The notes below the pieces were generated by a model. It was not told the DNA's origin. It was given only the letters and a program-made list of their open reading frames with translations, and did no database searches. The position numbers and the translations under genes were made by a program. From the NCBI GenBank assembly GCA_003255065.1, contig QAOA01000573.1, forward strand, positions 660,991-724,990: a DNA stretch of 64,000 nucleotides, given 5' to 3'. Source of the DNA: Cercis canadensis (Eukaryota > Streptophyta > Magnoliopsida > Fabales > Fabaceae). Of this stretch, positions 12,084-22,889 are shown piece after piece; position 1 is the first letter of the stretch, and each line of letters opens with the position of its first letter.

Positions 12084-12362
12084 TAATATACATATAANTG
12101 AGTTGTAAAATTAATATATATATAATATTCTAATAAAAAAATAATATCACTAACACTTATAAAATTTTACTTAAGTTTTGTCCAAGAAGATAACCCTATG
12201 AAGGTAAATCTTGTGAGTAACATTCTTAACCTTTCCTTTTGTTATTATGTGATAAAATTGATTGAGTGTCGGGTGGGTCCCTCAACCTCTGAATTTTTTT
12301 TTTATTTTTGAAATATGAACACTTNTTTTATTTTTTATTTTTGAAATATGAACACTTCATGG
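12070..12362. repeat. two short duplications at single Ns (12098, 12325)
   Basis: The 28 bp before N12098 (TGAGTTGTAAAATTAATATA...) are repeated after it with one change. The stretch ending GAAATATGAACACTT before N12325 is likewise repeated after it. Both look like unmerged contig overlaps. Confidence 0.75.
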
Positions 12363-12551
12363 GCCCTATGAAGTGTCCAGTGAAAATATTCCGCGAGAAC
12401 CATAAAACATCTAGTGGGTCTCTCAAGCTCTGAAAATGTTTTTTTTTTGTTTTTAAATTTTAAAAAATTATAATATTAATGTAAATAATTTTAGAAGTGT
12501 TATATTTAAATAAAAACTTTGTAAAATTACAATTTCTAGATCAAAGAGTCC

Positions 12552-13163
12552 TAATAAGGGAGTGAGTAGCGTAACAATGACCTAAAGAATATCATTGAAG
12601 TAACCAAAAAAAAAATAAACAGTACTGACTTGAATGCACTTACTCGTACCAATTTCACTAGAAATGCGTCATGGCTTTTTTTTTTTTTTTAATATTTTTT
12701 CCTGTTTCTCGTATATATACTTTGGACTGTGCAAGAAGCAAGAATCAATCTTTTTTTACACAAAGCACGTGATACCAGATGAGAAAAATCAATACATTGT
12801 GTTCCCTCTAAGCATTTTCAGTCATGAATGCATCACATTTGAAATTGGCAAAGATAAGTGGCAGGAGTCGGTTGAGTGGCTGAAGAAAGCAATAAATCAG
12901 TATATTTACATAGAAAATTTACTCCAACGTTATCACTTGCTCTAAAGTCAAGAAAATATTCTTGCTCACTTCCGTTGGTTGCTTTATTTTCACCTACTGT
13001 AACTAATTTGTTTTTTGGGTGTCTTATTTTCAAATTTATAATTTTTTTGTATTTTTGCTGGAAGGAAACAGAAATAGTGGTAAAAAAAATTAAAAATATT
13101 CAACAATGAAATAGAAATAGTAATGTCCAACAGGAAAGGTTGTCACTGGTAGAGGAAAATGTT
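12552..13163. other. intergenic, no gene seen
   Basis: AT-rich sequence with short open frames on both strands. None shows a recognisable domain or splice structure. Confidence 0.4.
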
Positions 13164-14066
13164 GGGTGGAACCTAAGTAGCACCGAAACGGCAAGAAACT
13201 TGTTGTACCCGTTTTTTGTGCGTTTTTGAAACGCAATATGCGTACTAGCTCCGAAAATGCATCTCCAGCTTTTTTTTTTTTTTTGGCTATCATTTGCTTA
13301 GGGGGTACGCCACATTACAACCTCTGGATACGCGTACATCATGTTCAACAAATACATCAACCCTTAAATCTAACTTATATTCAACCAATATAAATGGACC
13401 TTAGAAATTAAATGAGTCCAATTCAATTAATGAAAAATGTACATGTTCAACAAAGAGCTCAACTTTTGTTCAGCCCATATAAATGGACCTTATGACTCAA
13501 AATGTCCAATTTAATAATTAAAATAATATAAATATAAACAAAAAAGAGAAGACAGAGAAGGGGTGGAAGAGGAAGAGAAATGACCCAGGGAGAAAGAAAC
13601 AAAAATAGAGAGCTAGCAGAGGAAGAGACGATACAGAGAAAGAACCGAGGGAGAAAGAAAGAAACTAAGCTAAGCAGGGAGAAAGGAAGCATCCATTCAA
13701 AGTGTGTGTGGGTAATCCATTGTCTTTCTCTTCAATTTCTTCTTCGCCTTCCCCTTCTCTCTCACTCTCTGCCTTGGAATTTTCTGCTTCAGTTTCTTCT
13801 TCTTCCACACCTCTCTCACTGATGACGGATATGCACTGAAACCACTGCTCTGAGCTTGTTTCAGCACCCCTCCATGGCGATCTGTGCTCTAGCTGGCACC
13901 CAAGTTTAAAAAAAAAAAAAGAAAAAAAAAAAGGCAAAAGCTAGAGATGACGTCACGTACTCCCATATCCCTATTTTTTAAAAATGTCNACGTCACGTAC
14001 TCCCATACCCCTATTTTTTAAAAATGTCGTACTGGTGTTTTGTACCCGTGCTACATAGGGTGGAAC
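13164..14066. mobile_element. Mutator-type element with 9-bp target duplication
   Basis: The exact 9-mer gggtggaac flanks the element at 13164-13172 and 14058-14066. The inner ends read CTAAGTAGCACCG on the left and, reverse-complemented, TATGTAGCACGGG on the right, so there is a short shared terminus around GTAGCAC. A 9-bp target duplication is the mark of Mutator-like elements. There is no transposase. The interior (13540-13900) is GA-rich, then CT-rich, and looks unlike the flanks, possibly captured host DNA. The N at 13989 sits between two 40-bp copies of one sequence, so the true length is probably about 840 bp. Confidence 0.7.
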
Positions 14067-14584
14067 AATAAGGAAAATCTTAAGTTTCACTTTGATGTCC
14101 ATTTAAGAAAAAGTAAAATCATATTTTATGTGTTTTTCCTTCTTGATATCTTCAAATGATTCAATTTTTGATGCACACAACACAACTCATTTGTGAGAAC
14201 ACTTAAGGTGAGCAATTAGAGAATAGTAGCATAATATATATTACCTTGTATATGTAAACTAATACACTAATAGAAGTATAGAACGCCGTGTACCTTTTAC
14301 AATTTGTTACACTCTAGTCCTATTCCAGCTGCACAGGTAGTAGCAAAAGGGTAAACCCAAAACTTAGGTTGTAATTGGCTTCAACGAAGAACAACAACTG
14401 CAGATAGCAAATGATAACCTCTACAAAAGATTTCAATTCTCTCAGGTTGCCAACGTTTCATTCAACCTTTCATATGTACCAGGGAAGGCAAGATCTGAGG
14501 AACTAAATCAGTTTATCCACCAAATACTTCTTGTTGAATGTTTATATTTTGACTTGACAGTATCCAGGAGAGCCTCCTTATCTT
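14067..14584. other. 3' flank of the second PHD locus
   Basis: No gene or transposon end seen. The sequence may include the 3' UTR of the exons that stop at 14585 on the minus strand. Confidence 0.35.
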
Positions 14585-15928
14585 TTATCTTGACAAAAGC
14601 TGGCTCTCGAATGTCTTTACTTGTGATCCAAGCTTCATCATGTCAGTCTTCTTACCTAAAGTTGTTTCTATAGATTTAATTACTTCAGTACTCTTCAAGC
14701 ACTCATCTTTTAGGCTTTTATATTGTTTAAGCTTTGTCACTGTCTCCATGAGTTCATTATGTCGGAAGCGAAGCCAATCCACTTTTATATTCAGTCGCTC
14801 TGCAGAATTTACAGCAAAGAGTAGAGACTTCAAAGTGGCAGAAGGGATCCCAGTGCCAATGGTGTCTTGAGTGCTAGTAAAAGAAACATCTTTTGGTTCT
14901 TTACTTGTTTCTGTCAATAGCTTTGAACATTCTGGAATGTTCCCAGATGATGCCATAGTTACCTGATTAATTGCAGGCAACAATAAGATAAAATATATAA
15001 GTAGCCATCTCACAAGAGAGAATTTTTTTTTTAAAAAAAAATCTTACCTGCTGTCGTTAATGTTTCATTCACTCCATTGAACATATCTTGCTGTAAGCTG
15101 GCATCAAGATTATTGGCTGCAGTATTTGCTTCTCCTACTATGATCTTTTCTAAGGAGGAACCATTTATGGCATCAACATTATTGGCTCCAGTATTTGCAT
15201 CTCCTGCTATGATTTCTTTCCTAACATATTTTCCTCCATTTTGCTCACCCAACAGTCCTCCTGCATAATCATGTTATAATGCATAGTCATCTTTTGATCC
15301 ATTTTCGTAACAATTGCCTTTCCTGTTAACTTCCTATTTCTGGTTTTTTCCTTGAGGATTTTTTTTTCTTTTACTGCACATTGTTTAGGATAAAAGTTCA
15401 CTGAATTTAGCCATATTTTAGAATACATGTTATAATGATATCTTTCAACAAGCAATGGTTTAGATGCCTAAAAAGAACCAATGAACAAAAACAAGTAGAT
15501 AAGTACATAAATAAATAAAAATAATGTGGAAGTTTTGAGATCATGCAAGAAGAAAACCTTGTCATTGGGCATGGAGGGCTACGATATTCGGTCCAAAAAC
15601 GTTTACATTTTGGTCCTAGGTTACAATCTATTGTAAACTCTCCAAAGACTCTGGCTTTATGCTTTCTCTTGTCTCCTGTTAATGCAGCTCACAGTTGAAA
15701 ATGTTTCACTAGAATAAAGAAACCGCAGGATTTTAATTTTAGTTTCTTTACCAATAGCCTGCTTTGATCTGTCTTGGACTCCCAGCATCTCTTCTACACA
15801 TTCATGATTGATGGAGCCGGCAGGAGCTTGAGTTTCAGCTAACGAAATTTTAGCCACAATGGTGTTTTCTATCAATCCCATGTTGCTTGTTCCCTTTGGG
15901 ATCTGCTCTCCTTCCAATGTGCCTAGGT
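14585..15928 (-). pseudogene. open exons of unknown family, 3' part of the second PHD locus
   Basis: Five minus-strand stretches are open and bounded by good splice sites: 15928-15752, 15675-15558, 15467 onward, 15260-15048 and 14962-14585 (stop). The first two join in phase through QAIG-D-KRKHKARVFGEF. The fourth carries two similar GDANTGANNVDA / GEANTAANNLDA segments. The last encodes about 125 residues rich in Lys, Glu and Leu, with coiled-coil character. The second/third and fourth/fifth junctions do not keep phase in my reading. Either these exons are decayed or I have chosen wrong splice sites. I do not recognise the family. They could be a C-terminal extension of the PHD/SPOC gene or a separate neighbour. 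Confidence 0.45.
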
Positions 15929-16299
15929 CTAAAGAGAAACATGGCCACTCAAATCTTTTGTAGAATACAAGATATATTCTACAACCATGGATTTAGAATA
16001 GGGAAACAAAAAGCATAATAAACTTAACTAGATGCAAAGTTTTAAGATAACACAACACGATGAGACAATGAGAAAATGGATTTAACTGTAAAAGACAGAA
16101 AATGAGAAAAAGAATTAGGAAATCACGATTTGCATAAAAACTAGGAAAAAAGGGGTTGGTGGCAGGGGTGAAGTGAAGCTAGTATCTAAGTATAATGCCG
16201 CAACCAAGTAACTATCTTTTTTCCCAAGAGTGGTGACAAGACATTCCGTATCAAAAATCTTGGTTTTGTTACTCTCTGCTATATTTTTACTGCTTGTTT

Positions 16300-17085
16300 G
16301 AGTATCCAGAGAAGGCTTACATTGACTGAGAGGGCAAGCCCTTTTCCCGTTAAAAAATCCCCATAGGTAATGCTTTCCCAGAAAGCCTGCAGATCAATTA
16401 GTTAAGGAAATTTCAATTATCATTAAGGAAAACTTGATCGCAATACCAAAACACAATCTTTCAGTGGATCAAGGTGCTTCACTAAGTCCAACATGGTGGA
16501 GGCAACTCAAAGCCAGGAAAAACCGGCAGTTCAGCACTTCCAACAATAGTTCTCATTGCTAGACATTGTCTTATCATTCTTTTCACTAAGTGTCAAAAGG
16601 TCTTTGGCTACTGCAATATATTAAGAGAAAAAAAAGGAGAATATTGGTACATTCAAAGAAAATTTATGTGTGTGAAAAAGTTACCTCTCATTGTCTGCAA
16701 AGGAAAAAAGGGCAATATCTTCATCGGACGGTAATGAGCGATCAGAACTTCTTGGCCACACATTAGATTTTGGAAGTGATTCCAAGGGAATCGATTGTGG
16801 CAGCAGAGCAGCAAATCCAACTGCTTTTGTATATGCTTTGTTTGACAAATGAGCTACTAGTCCATCCATAGTGCTCAACACTTTGGGGATAAAAAATGAA
16901 ACAACAAAGGTAGACAAAATCAAAGAACAAAATCAAGACAAAAAATGATAAGACATAGCAGAAAAGTTGTCATCTCCAGATTGGATCAGGTGTTGGTTCT
17001 CTGAGAACATTGGTGTGTTCTGAAATTGTTGATGGCACACTTCCTTCCATATTTGAGGAATTAATAATTACTCATCCTAGACACT
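16300..17085 (-). pseudogene. decayed SPOC-like exons of the second PHD gene
   Basis: Four minus-strand pieces correspond in order to the SPOC-like domain of the 4989-9564 gene. The first is a PTPDPIWR segment near 16980, where the expected GT donor after TGGAG reads AT. The second is FFIPKVLSTMDGLVAHLSN through SDEDIALFSFADNER (16895-16684), with no AG acceptor at the expected place. The third is an exon near 16610-16500 whose MRTIVGSAELPVF half is out of frame with its first half. The fourth is GKHYLWGFFNGK near 16370. A lost donor, a lost acceptor and a frameshift indicate loss of the domain. Order and spacing show that it once belonged with the PHD exons at 19.4-20.2 kb. Confidence 0.7.
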
Positions 17086-17289
17086 GATCCACTAACTAAA
17101 TCATCAAAAGTCTGAGCGCTTTGCTTGTTCTAATTGCGGTGTTCAACCAAACAGGTCTACAAGTTTGAACTGTGATTATTTATGAGACTTAGAAAGCTCA
17201 TTAGTCATTAGTAGTCAAAAACTTCCTGAAGCAAATAGCAGCCTCTAGGTCAATTTTATCCCCAAAGATTTGCAGCTTTTACCTGGAAC

Positions 17290-17640
17290 AATAAATAGAG
17301 CATGTAGAAGAGTTGGTGTTAGGAATGCACATGTGAGTAGTGTTGGGTGGGGAGGAACATGGAATGTAGAAGTCCCACATTGTATAGGAATGAGGAAGAT
17401 GTGGAGTATATAATATTTGGATTGGCCCAAGGCTTATGAGCTTAAGTTTTTGGGTCAAGTTGGTAATAATTCAAGTATACTATGTCAAACGCACTCATAA
17501 ACTCACATGACATATTCTCCCCATCAGTTGGTTGGCCATAGATAGAAAGAATAACAATGACTCAAATGCTTTTAACACTAACCAAACTAATCAGAAGGGA
17601 GAAGAAGGAACAGAAATTTTCAGAGAAACAAAAGAAAAAA
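17290..17640 (-). repeat. interspersed repeat shared with the F-box units
   Basis: Bases 17290-17460 contain AGAAGTCCCACATTG, ATGTGGAGTATATAA and GGGTCAAGTTGGT. These phrases are common in short terminal-repeat retroelements of plants, although no second terminus is seen. Bases 17440-17640 recur at about 46095-46290 and 53138-53350 with AATTCAAGTATACTAT and TGACTCAAATG conserved. The element type is not established. Confidence 0.5.
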
Positions 17641-19360
17641 TCTATTTAAATGCAAGGTTCACTGTTGAATGTTAACAAGATACCAAGGCAAGTAAAGCAT
17701 CTCACATAATTCATCATTCACCTATTGTTTTGTCTCCAAATTTCAAGTATATTTGCTGTGAGGATTCATTAAATATGCAGGGCCTTGTATATAATATTAT
17801 GATTCTATGCCTCTCAAGCAGCAGGGAAAATGATTGCAAGTCTTAAGATTCATAATACAATGTGAAGTGAGATTAATCAATGCTACCATGTTGGCAACAT
17901 TTTTTTATTTTTTATTTAATAATTAATAGATGACAACATTAAGTCAGTTTCACTGTACTGAGCTAAAAAATTCCAGAGAGTTAATTACTTTAAGTCTATG
18001 ACTCTATATAATAACTAATCACAGCACTAAGTCATGAAAATAACAAATTTCTGTTTGTTTGCCAGGATGGCGCATTCATAAAGGAAAAGACTAAAGAGCA
18101 AAAAGAAAAACACTATCATATTGTGAATCAAAATTCATTTTTTTCCTTCCATATTAACTAGAAAAGGGATAAAAAATATCTCTCTGTGCGTTACTTTCCA
18201 TTTCTTTTGCAAAACACCAAAGCTCCCAGCAACCAATGGGTAAAGAAATAACATCCACTATATCCCCCCATTTACCACAGTGTAGTCCATGCAAAGTCAG
18301 TATCAGCATGTCAAAGAATCAATTATAAATACAAAATAAGGTTCACTTTAAGCTGCACATGCAATTTTCATTCCTTTTGACTTGCTTTCTTGGCAGCCAA
18401 ACAGTGAGCTGAGACAAAGAGGAAAAATGAGAAAAACTATGAAGAGAAAGGAAAACTTACTAGTAGTTAGCAGTATAACAGAGCAGCTCCAGCCTCCAGA
18501 GAATACTAAGCAGAGAGCAAAGGATGGTAAAGAGGATATTGATTAGTTTTCTTTTGGCTTTTCAAATTGTTTTTCATTTCATTGCAGAAAATACTATTTT
18601 GAGCAAAAATTTAGTGAGGTGGAGGAGCTGAGAAACGGTTTGGTTGTGTGCAATGTTGCAGTTTTATGGTACATTTGACCATCAAATGTTACCTCCTTAC
18701 CATGATTTTGGGCTTTCGCCTTTGTCCTTTTCCTGCATTTTTATTGAGTTATACTATATTTACTATTTCTTTTATTTCTTTAGGAAATTATTTTAAGGTT
18801 CTAAATCTTTAAATAAAATATAAAAATAATTTTTTTAAGAATGTGTCTATACATTGTGAAAAATAATTCAAATATCTTTTGGCATTATGTGCTTATCTTG
18901 TTCATATATATAGTTATTATGTTGAAATATAAATAAAATAACTACAATGTAAACAGAATATATATATCTAAACAGAATAAACACATAACGCTTAAGAGTA
19001 TTATAATTATTTTGCAAATGAAAATCTTGTATCCATGGTTTATTTAGAAAGCTCCATAAATCCTAACAACCTTATAATCATTAGTACTGGGGTCGTGTTC
19101 TATTCCAACCCCAACACCAACAGTATGGAAGAAGTGAAGAACAAGTAAAGTAATTGTTTGGAGTCAAGAACAACATAGATACTAGAATTAAACTAGGAAC
19201 TACAACATTGTAAACTGAGTACAAAATTATTAGATACAACAAGATTAATGGCAATTGCCAGCACAACATTTCCTGTCATGATTAAGCCCTCTCACCTTCC
19301 TCAACCGTGGCTACCAAGCCCTCTCAGTTTCTGCGATCCTCCATTATCTTGCAGCCAGGT
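17641..19360. other. spacer between the PHD frame and its SPOC remnants
   Basis: About 1.7 kb of AT-rich sequence with no convincing exon. In a working ancestor this would be intronic. No transposon end was recognised. Confidence 0.35.
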
Positions 19361-20219
19361 TCATTGTCGTCCTCTGCGTTTTCTGAGAACTGGAAAAGTC
19401 CTATTTTGACTAGCCACTTTTGGCTGAGCATTTGTAGCTGCTGTTTTCCTTACCCTCTTGGACCTTGTCTGAGCTGAGTATGTAGTGGATTCAGTATTTG
19501 TAGTTGCCGTTTTCCTTACCCTCTTGGGCCTTGTCTGAGAGGGGTATGTAGTGGATTGAGTATTTGTAGCTGCATTTTTCTGAGCTGAGTATGTGGTGGA
19601 TTGCTCCTTCTTCCGCTTTCTCAGACATGGAGCCTCTCCTTCAGATGTGCCATTGCATTGACCTCTATCTACTGTCACAACACTATTGTCTAAGGAGGAA
19701 TCTCCTACAATCTTTGACAAGCAAATTTCACAAGTCCAATAGATATCCTCATTTAATACTTCTGGCAGCTTTTCCAAACAGTAACTGGAAAGCAAAACAA
19801 TATAAACAGCCACGCCTACTTTATACTTTTATATCAAGCTGATCAAATGATGGTCAAAAGAATGGAAACCAGTAAAGCGAAATGAAGAAAATATTCAAAT
19901 TTATGGCTTGTTTGTGGCAAAAGAAAAAAGCAACAATTTACCAATCATTTTATCAATAAAAATATTTTCAACTGCATTCTAAAGTTCTACATGACCTTCT
20001 AAGGCCTATTTTAATAATTCCGGTGTCAAAAACTGCTACAACTATTTGGAATTCAAGCCTGGAGCACCAAACTTGCATGCCTGTCAAGGAAAAACCATAA
20101 CTTTTTGGGGTTAACACAACTTACGTGTGTTCAGCAGTTTCCCTACACATGATACAGTAATTTAGAGCCTCCGGGAAGCCACGGTCACCGCAAGTCTGAC
20201 AAACTATCTCTTGTGACAT
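19361..20219 (-). CDS. short PHD-finger protein with basic tandem repeats
   Basis: Exons 20219-20125 and 19784-19361 join through a GTAAGT donor and a TTTCCAG acceptor in matching phase (519 nt, 172 residues, TGA stop). Residues 7-53 are a complete C4HC3 PHD finger (C7, C10, C22, C25, H31, C34, C50, C53), close to that of the 4989-9564 gene. The remainder is an imperfect 22-residue repeat with the basic core PKRVRK, about two and a half copies, a likely nuclear localisation signal. The paralogue continues into a SPOC-like domain; here a stop intervenes and the SPOC exons 2.3 kb downstream are decayed. It may be a genuine truncated protein or the intact 5' end of a pseudogene. A leader exon may end at a GGTAAT donor near 21214. 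Confidence 0.65.
19432..19605 (-). repeat. 66-bp tandem repeat in the PHD gene
   Basis: Two full 66-bp copies and one partial copy encode the 22-residue unit containing TTYSAQTR and RVRKTA. The copies differ mainly at silent or conservative sites, so the frame has been kept during duplication. Confidence 0.8.
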
Positions 20220-21759
20220 TATGGTTTGGCACTTATTGTAACCTGCAATATCTCATCCTTAATTATCAAACTATTATCTATGATCTAAATTATTTTACCG
20301 TAGAATACAAATGCACTGACAAGAACCATTTACATGAACTAACTCAATTTTCTCTCCCCCTCCCCCCATTTACATAACTAGCATTAAAGTGGACTTTTTT
20401 TCCTAAAAAATGTTTTAGATAACAGGATTGCAGGTGGGGAACACAATATAAATAACATAGTGGTCAATGCAGATCACCCAATGCCAATTGTTTCACAGCA
20501 GGTGGGCCACATGACTCATTCTACTCTATGATCTTGTGTCTGCAAAATGATGCCAAGCACTTTTAACCACCTAAATCAATTTCTCCCTTCAAGCTGTTGA
20601 TAAAGACCAAAAACAGGAAAAGAAAAAAGACCTTTGATACATAGACTAGGACTAAAATTATAATGAAGAAACACACATTTCAATCTCTTCCCATCCCCAA
20701 TTCTGAGATTTCTAGCTTCCTTCTATTTACCAAAGGTCCAAAATGTACACCAGATTTGCAGTGTAGCTATCCAGTGTGGTTACTAAACCTTCCCTTTTTC
20801 TCTTTGGGGACTCTAAATATATAAAAAATAAAACAAGGGATTATTGTAATGCACGATTTCAAGCTTCTGCTTCCTTCCGTTAACAGAAAAATACACTGAT
20901 TTTCAGTCCAGATGAGCTGTAACTATACACATGCAATGTGACTACTCTTAAGAAACACCCTCAACATCTCTATTAATCTTCTGTTGCAATGAGAAATGAG
21001 ATTAAAGAATAGCGAATTTCTTGCAAGATTATCGACCCCTTTTAGTTGAGAAGAAAGGAAAAAGCTCTGGTACACAAAATCAAAACTTTCTCAGCAAAAT
21101 GTAAACAAAACCCAGAAAAGGATGCAAAAATAAGCAAAATCAGGATTGGAGGATGTTAAACAGCAACAGAAGTTTCCAACAAAACAAACTGAAATTAATG
21201 GAAGATTTAATTACCGGTGAAGATTATCTGCAGAACCGTAATAACTAATAACCCTTTGAAGTGGAAGACGAAAGCAAGTGAAATAAAGGAAAGGTGTAAA
21301 AGTTACTCTGAAAACCCCATCGAAGTTTACACCTTATCCAGATTCGAGTGCGTGTCATTGTTGGTTGAAATAGTCTACGCGTGCATAGAGTTAGACTTCT
21401 TAGTTAAATACGGTAGAATAGTTAGTTGTTTATGCAAGAGTTTTTATTAATAATTTAGAGACGTGACTCATATTAGATGATTATGTCTTTTGAAATTATT
21501 TTTATGATAATATTAAAAAATATTAAAATAAAAATTCATTTTATTTTAAACTCTTAATAAAATTTTTTTATTTTTATTTTTATTTTTATCTTACTCTAAT
21601 AGGTGAGCTAGGATAATAAATGCCATATTATAAATTATATTAGTTATCTTCACACTAGTACACTAGTTCACATATAATATTTTCTTTTTTGTGGTAGTAT
21701 GAGTTCAATTGAATTTACTTTTTTAAGTACATAAGTGAAAAAAGAAAACATTACATTTA
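20220..21759 (-). promoter_or_regulatory. leader intron and promoter region of the second PHD gene
   Basis: There is no coding frame. A likely donor (ACCG followed by GTAATT, minus strand, near 21214) suggests a 5' UTR exon upstream with an intron to 20220. The segment 20585-21240 has a second copy at 29091-29640. The exact transcription start cannot be placed. Confidence 0.35.
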
Positions 21760-22321
21760 TAGGTGGGCAACGTTTTTATTCCAACCAGCAAACTGTTGGC
21801 CCAACTTGGCTCTACACGAGCAGTGGGCCTAAATGAGTCAGTCCACTTTTTTTTTTTATTATTTTTATTATTTTTATTTGTAATTAGGCTAAAATCTAAT
21901 AAAGATTTAAGTTTTTTTTCTTTAATGATTTTAGTTAAATTACTAACGAATATGATTAAACAAAACAAAATATGTATAAAGTAATAAATAAAATTAAAGC
22001 AAAGAATAAAAAACGTATAAAAAAAATGCATGTAAATGTAAATTTAAAATACACATGTATAAGTAACTAAAAAAATTATAATAGTACATACTTTAAAGTT
22101 TAAAGTTAAAAAACACATACTAATATGATTTAGTAGTTTTTTTTTTAAAAAAAAAAAAAGTCAGCCAAGCCCAAACCCAAATGAGCCACAACCTAAATCA
22201 GGTCGGGCCAATTTGGCCTGATTATATTTGAGTTGAAATATTTAGAACACAGCTTTATTTTTTTTTTTTTTTTTGCCAAAACGGGCTAGCCCATCAGGCC
22301 TGAGCCATTTTCCTACCTCTA
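21760..22321. mobile_element. possible hAT-type non-autonomous element
   Basis: The left edge TAGGTGGGCAAC and the right edge, reverse-complemented TAGAGGTAGGAAA, are weakly alike. Just inside both ends are GGCCCAACTTGGCTC / GGGCTAGCCC-type runs seen in short plant hAT elements. No clean 8-bp target duplication was found, so this remains tentative. Confidence 0.3.
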
Positions 22322-22789
22322 ATTATATCCTAACAAAAGGAATAAAGGACATGTCTACCAACATATTTAAATAGAGCTAATTAGAAGGACTTGCATGAAA
22401 GACTAGAGTAACCTCATGCTTAGCACTATGCTTCACTAACTTGTATGCACAAAAATTAGTTTTCCACTAAATATGTTTGAACGTCACTTGCCAAGTTCAA
22501 GAGGTCCCAGATGTTGCAAATAATGGCCCCATAGCAATGAAGAGAGTAACAATTTTTCTCTATCAAACTTATGGCATATTTACAATTGAATTTACTTAGA
22601 GTGTATTTGAATTAGTTAAAACAAAAAAAAAATAAAAGTATAGAGATTTTAAAGGCATAAAAATAAGGGATAAAAAGAGTTTGCAAAAACTTAAAAATTC
22701 AAATATTATGTGGAAAAAAAATTTTCTCTCACAAACTTTTAATTTTCTTTTTTCACTTGAAAGCTACATAATTAATTTTTTTTTGTAAC
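22322..22789. other. intergenic, no gene seen
   Basis: AT-rich sequence just upstream of the LINE. No feature recognised. Confidence 0.35.
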
Positions 22790-22889
22790 AAATCCAAAGA
22801 GTGAAAGACAATCTAACTTGCTTAAGTTTTTTCCTATACCACTCACATTTTGTACATGAGAAACTCGTCTATCTTATAAGCATACCCTT

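Larger units (their letters stand above)
10251..12551. repeat. long inverted repeat, arms 10251-10490 and 12274-12551
   Basis: The left arm read forwards and the right arm read backwards share GGACTCTTTGATCTAGAAAT, a TTTACATYAATATTATA phrase, a GACCCAYTAGA phrase, ACACTTCATAGGGCCCA and CAGAGGTTGRGGG. The order is the same throughout, with indels and a small N-join duplication in the right arm. About 1.8 kb of unrelated sequence lies between. The structure resembles a foldback transposon or two opposed copies of one repeat. No 8-9 bp target duplication is evident. Confidence 0.65.

Noticed and set aside
12634..12945. 103-codon plus-strand frame
   Set aside because: Low-complexity Phe/Tyr-rich translation of a T-rich region, with no homology or splice support.
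13459..13937. Overlapping frames on both strands in a GA/CT-rich block
   Set aside because: Translations are Ser/Leu/Glu/Arg-rich artefacts of composition. The block is explained by the Mutator-type element interior.
16970..16985. AT-AC type intron at the PIWR exon of the second PHD gene
   Set aside because: The donor reads ATGACA, not the ATATCC of minor AT-AC introns. A mutated GT donor in a decaying exon is simpler.
21723..22031. 102-codon minus-strand frame
   Set aside because: AT-rich translation dominated by Phe, Ile, Lys and Asn, lying inside a probable non-autonomous element.
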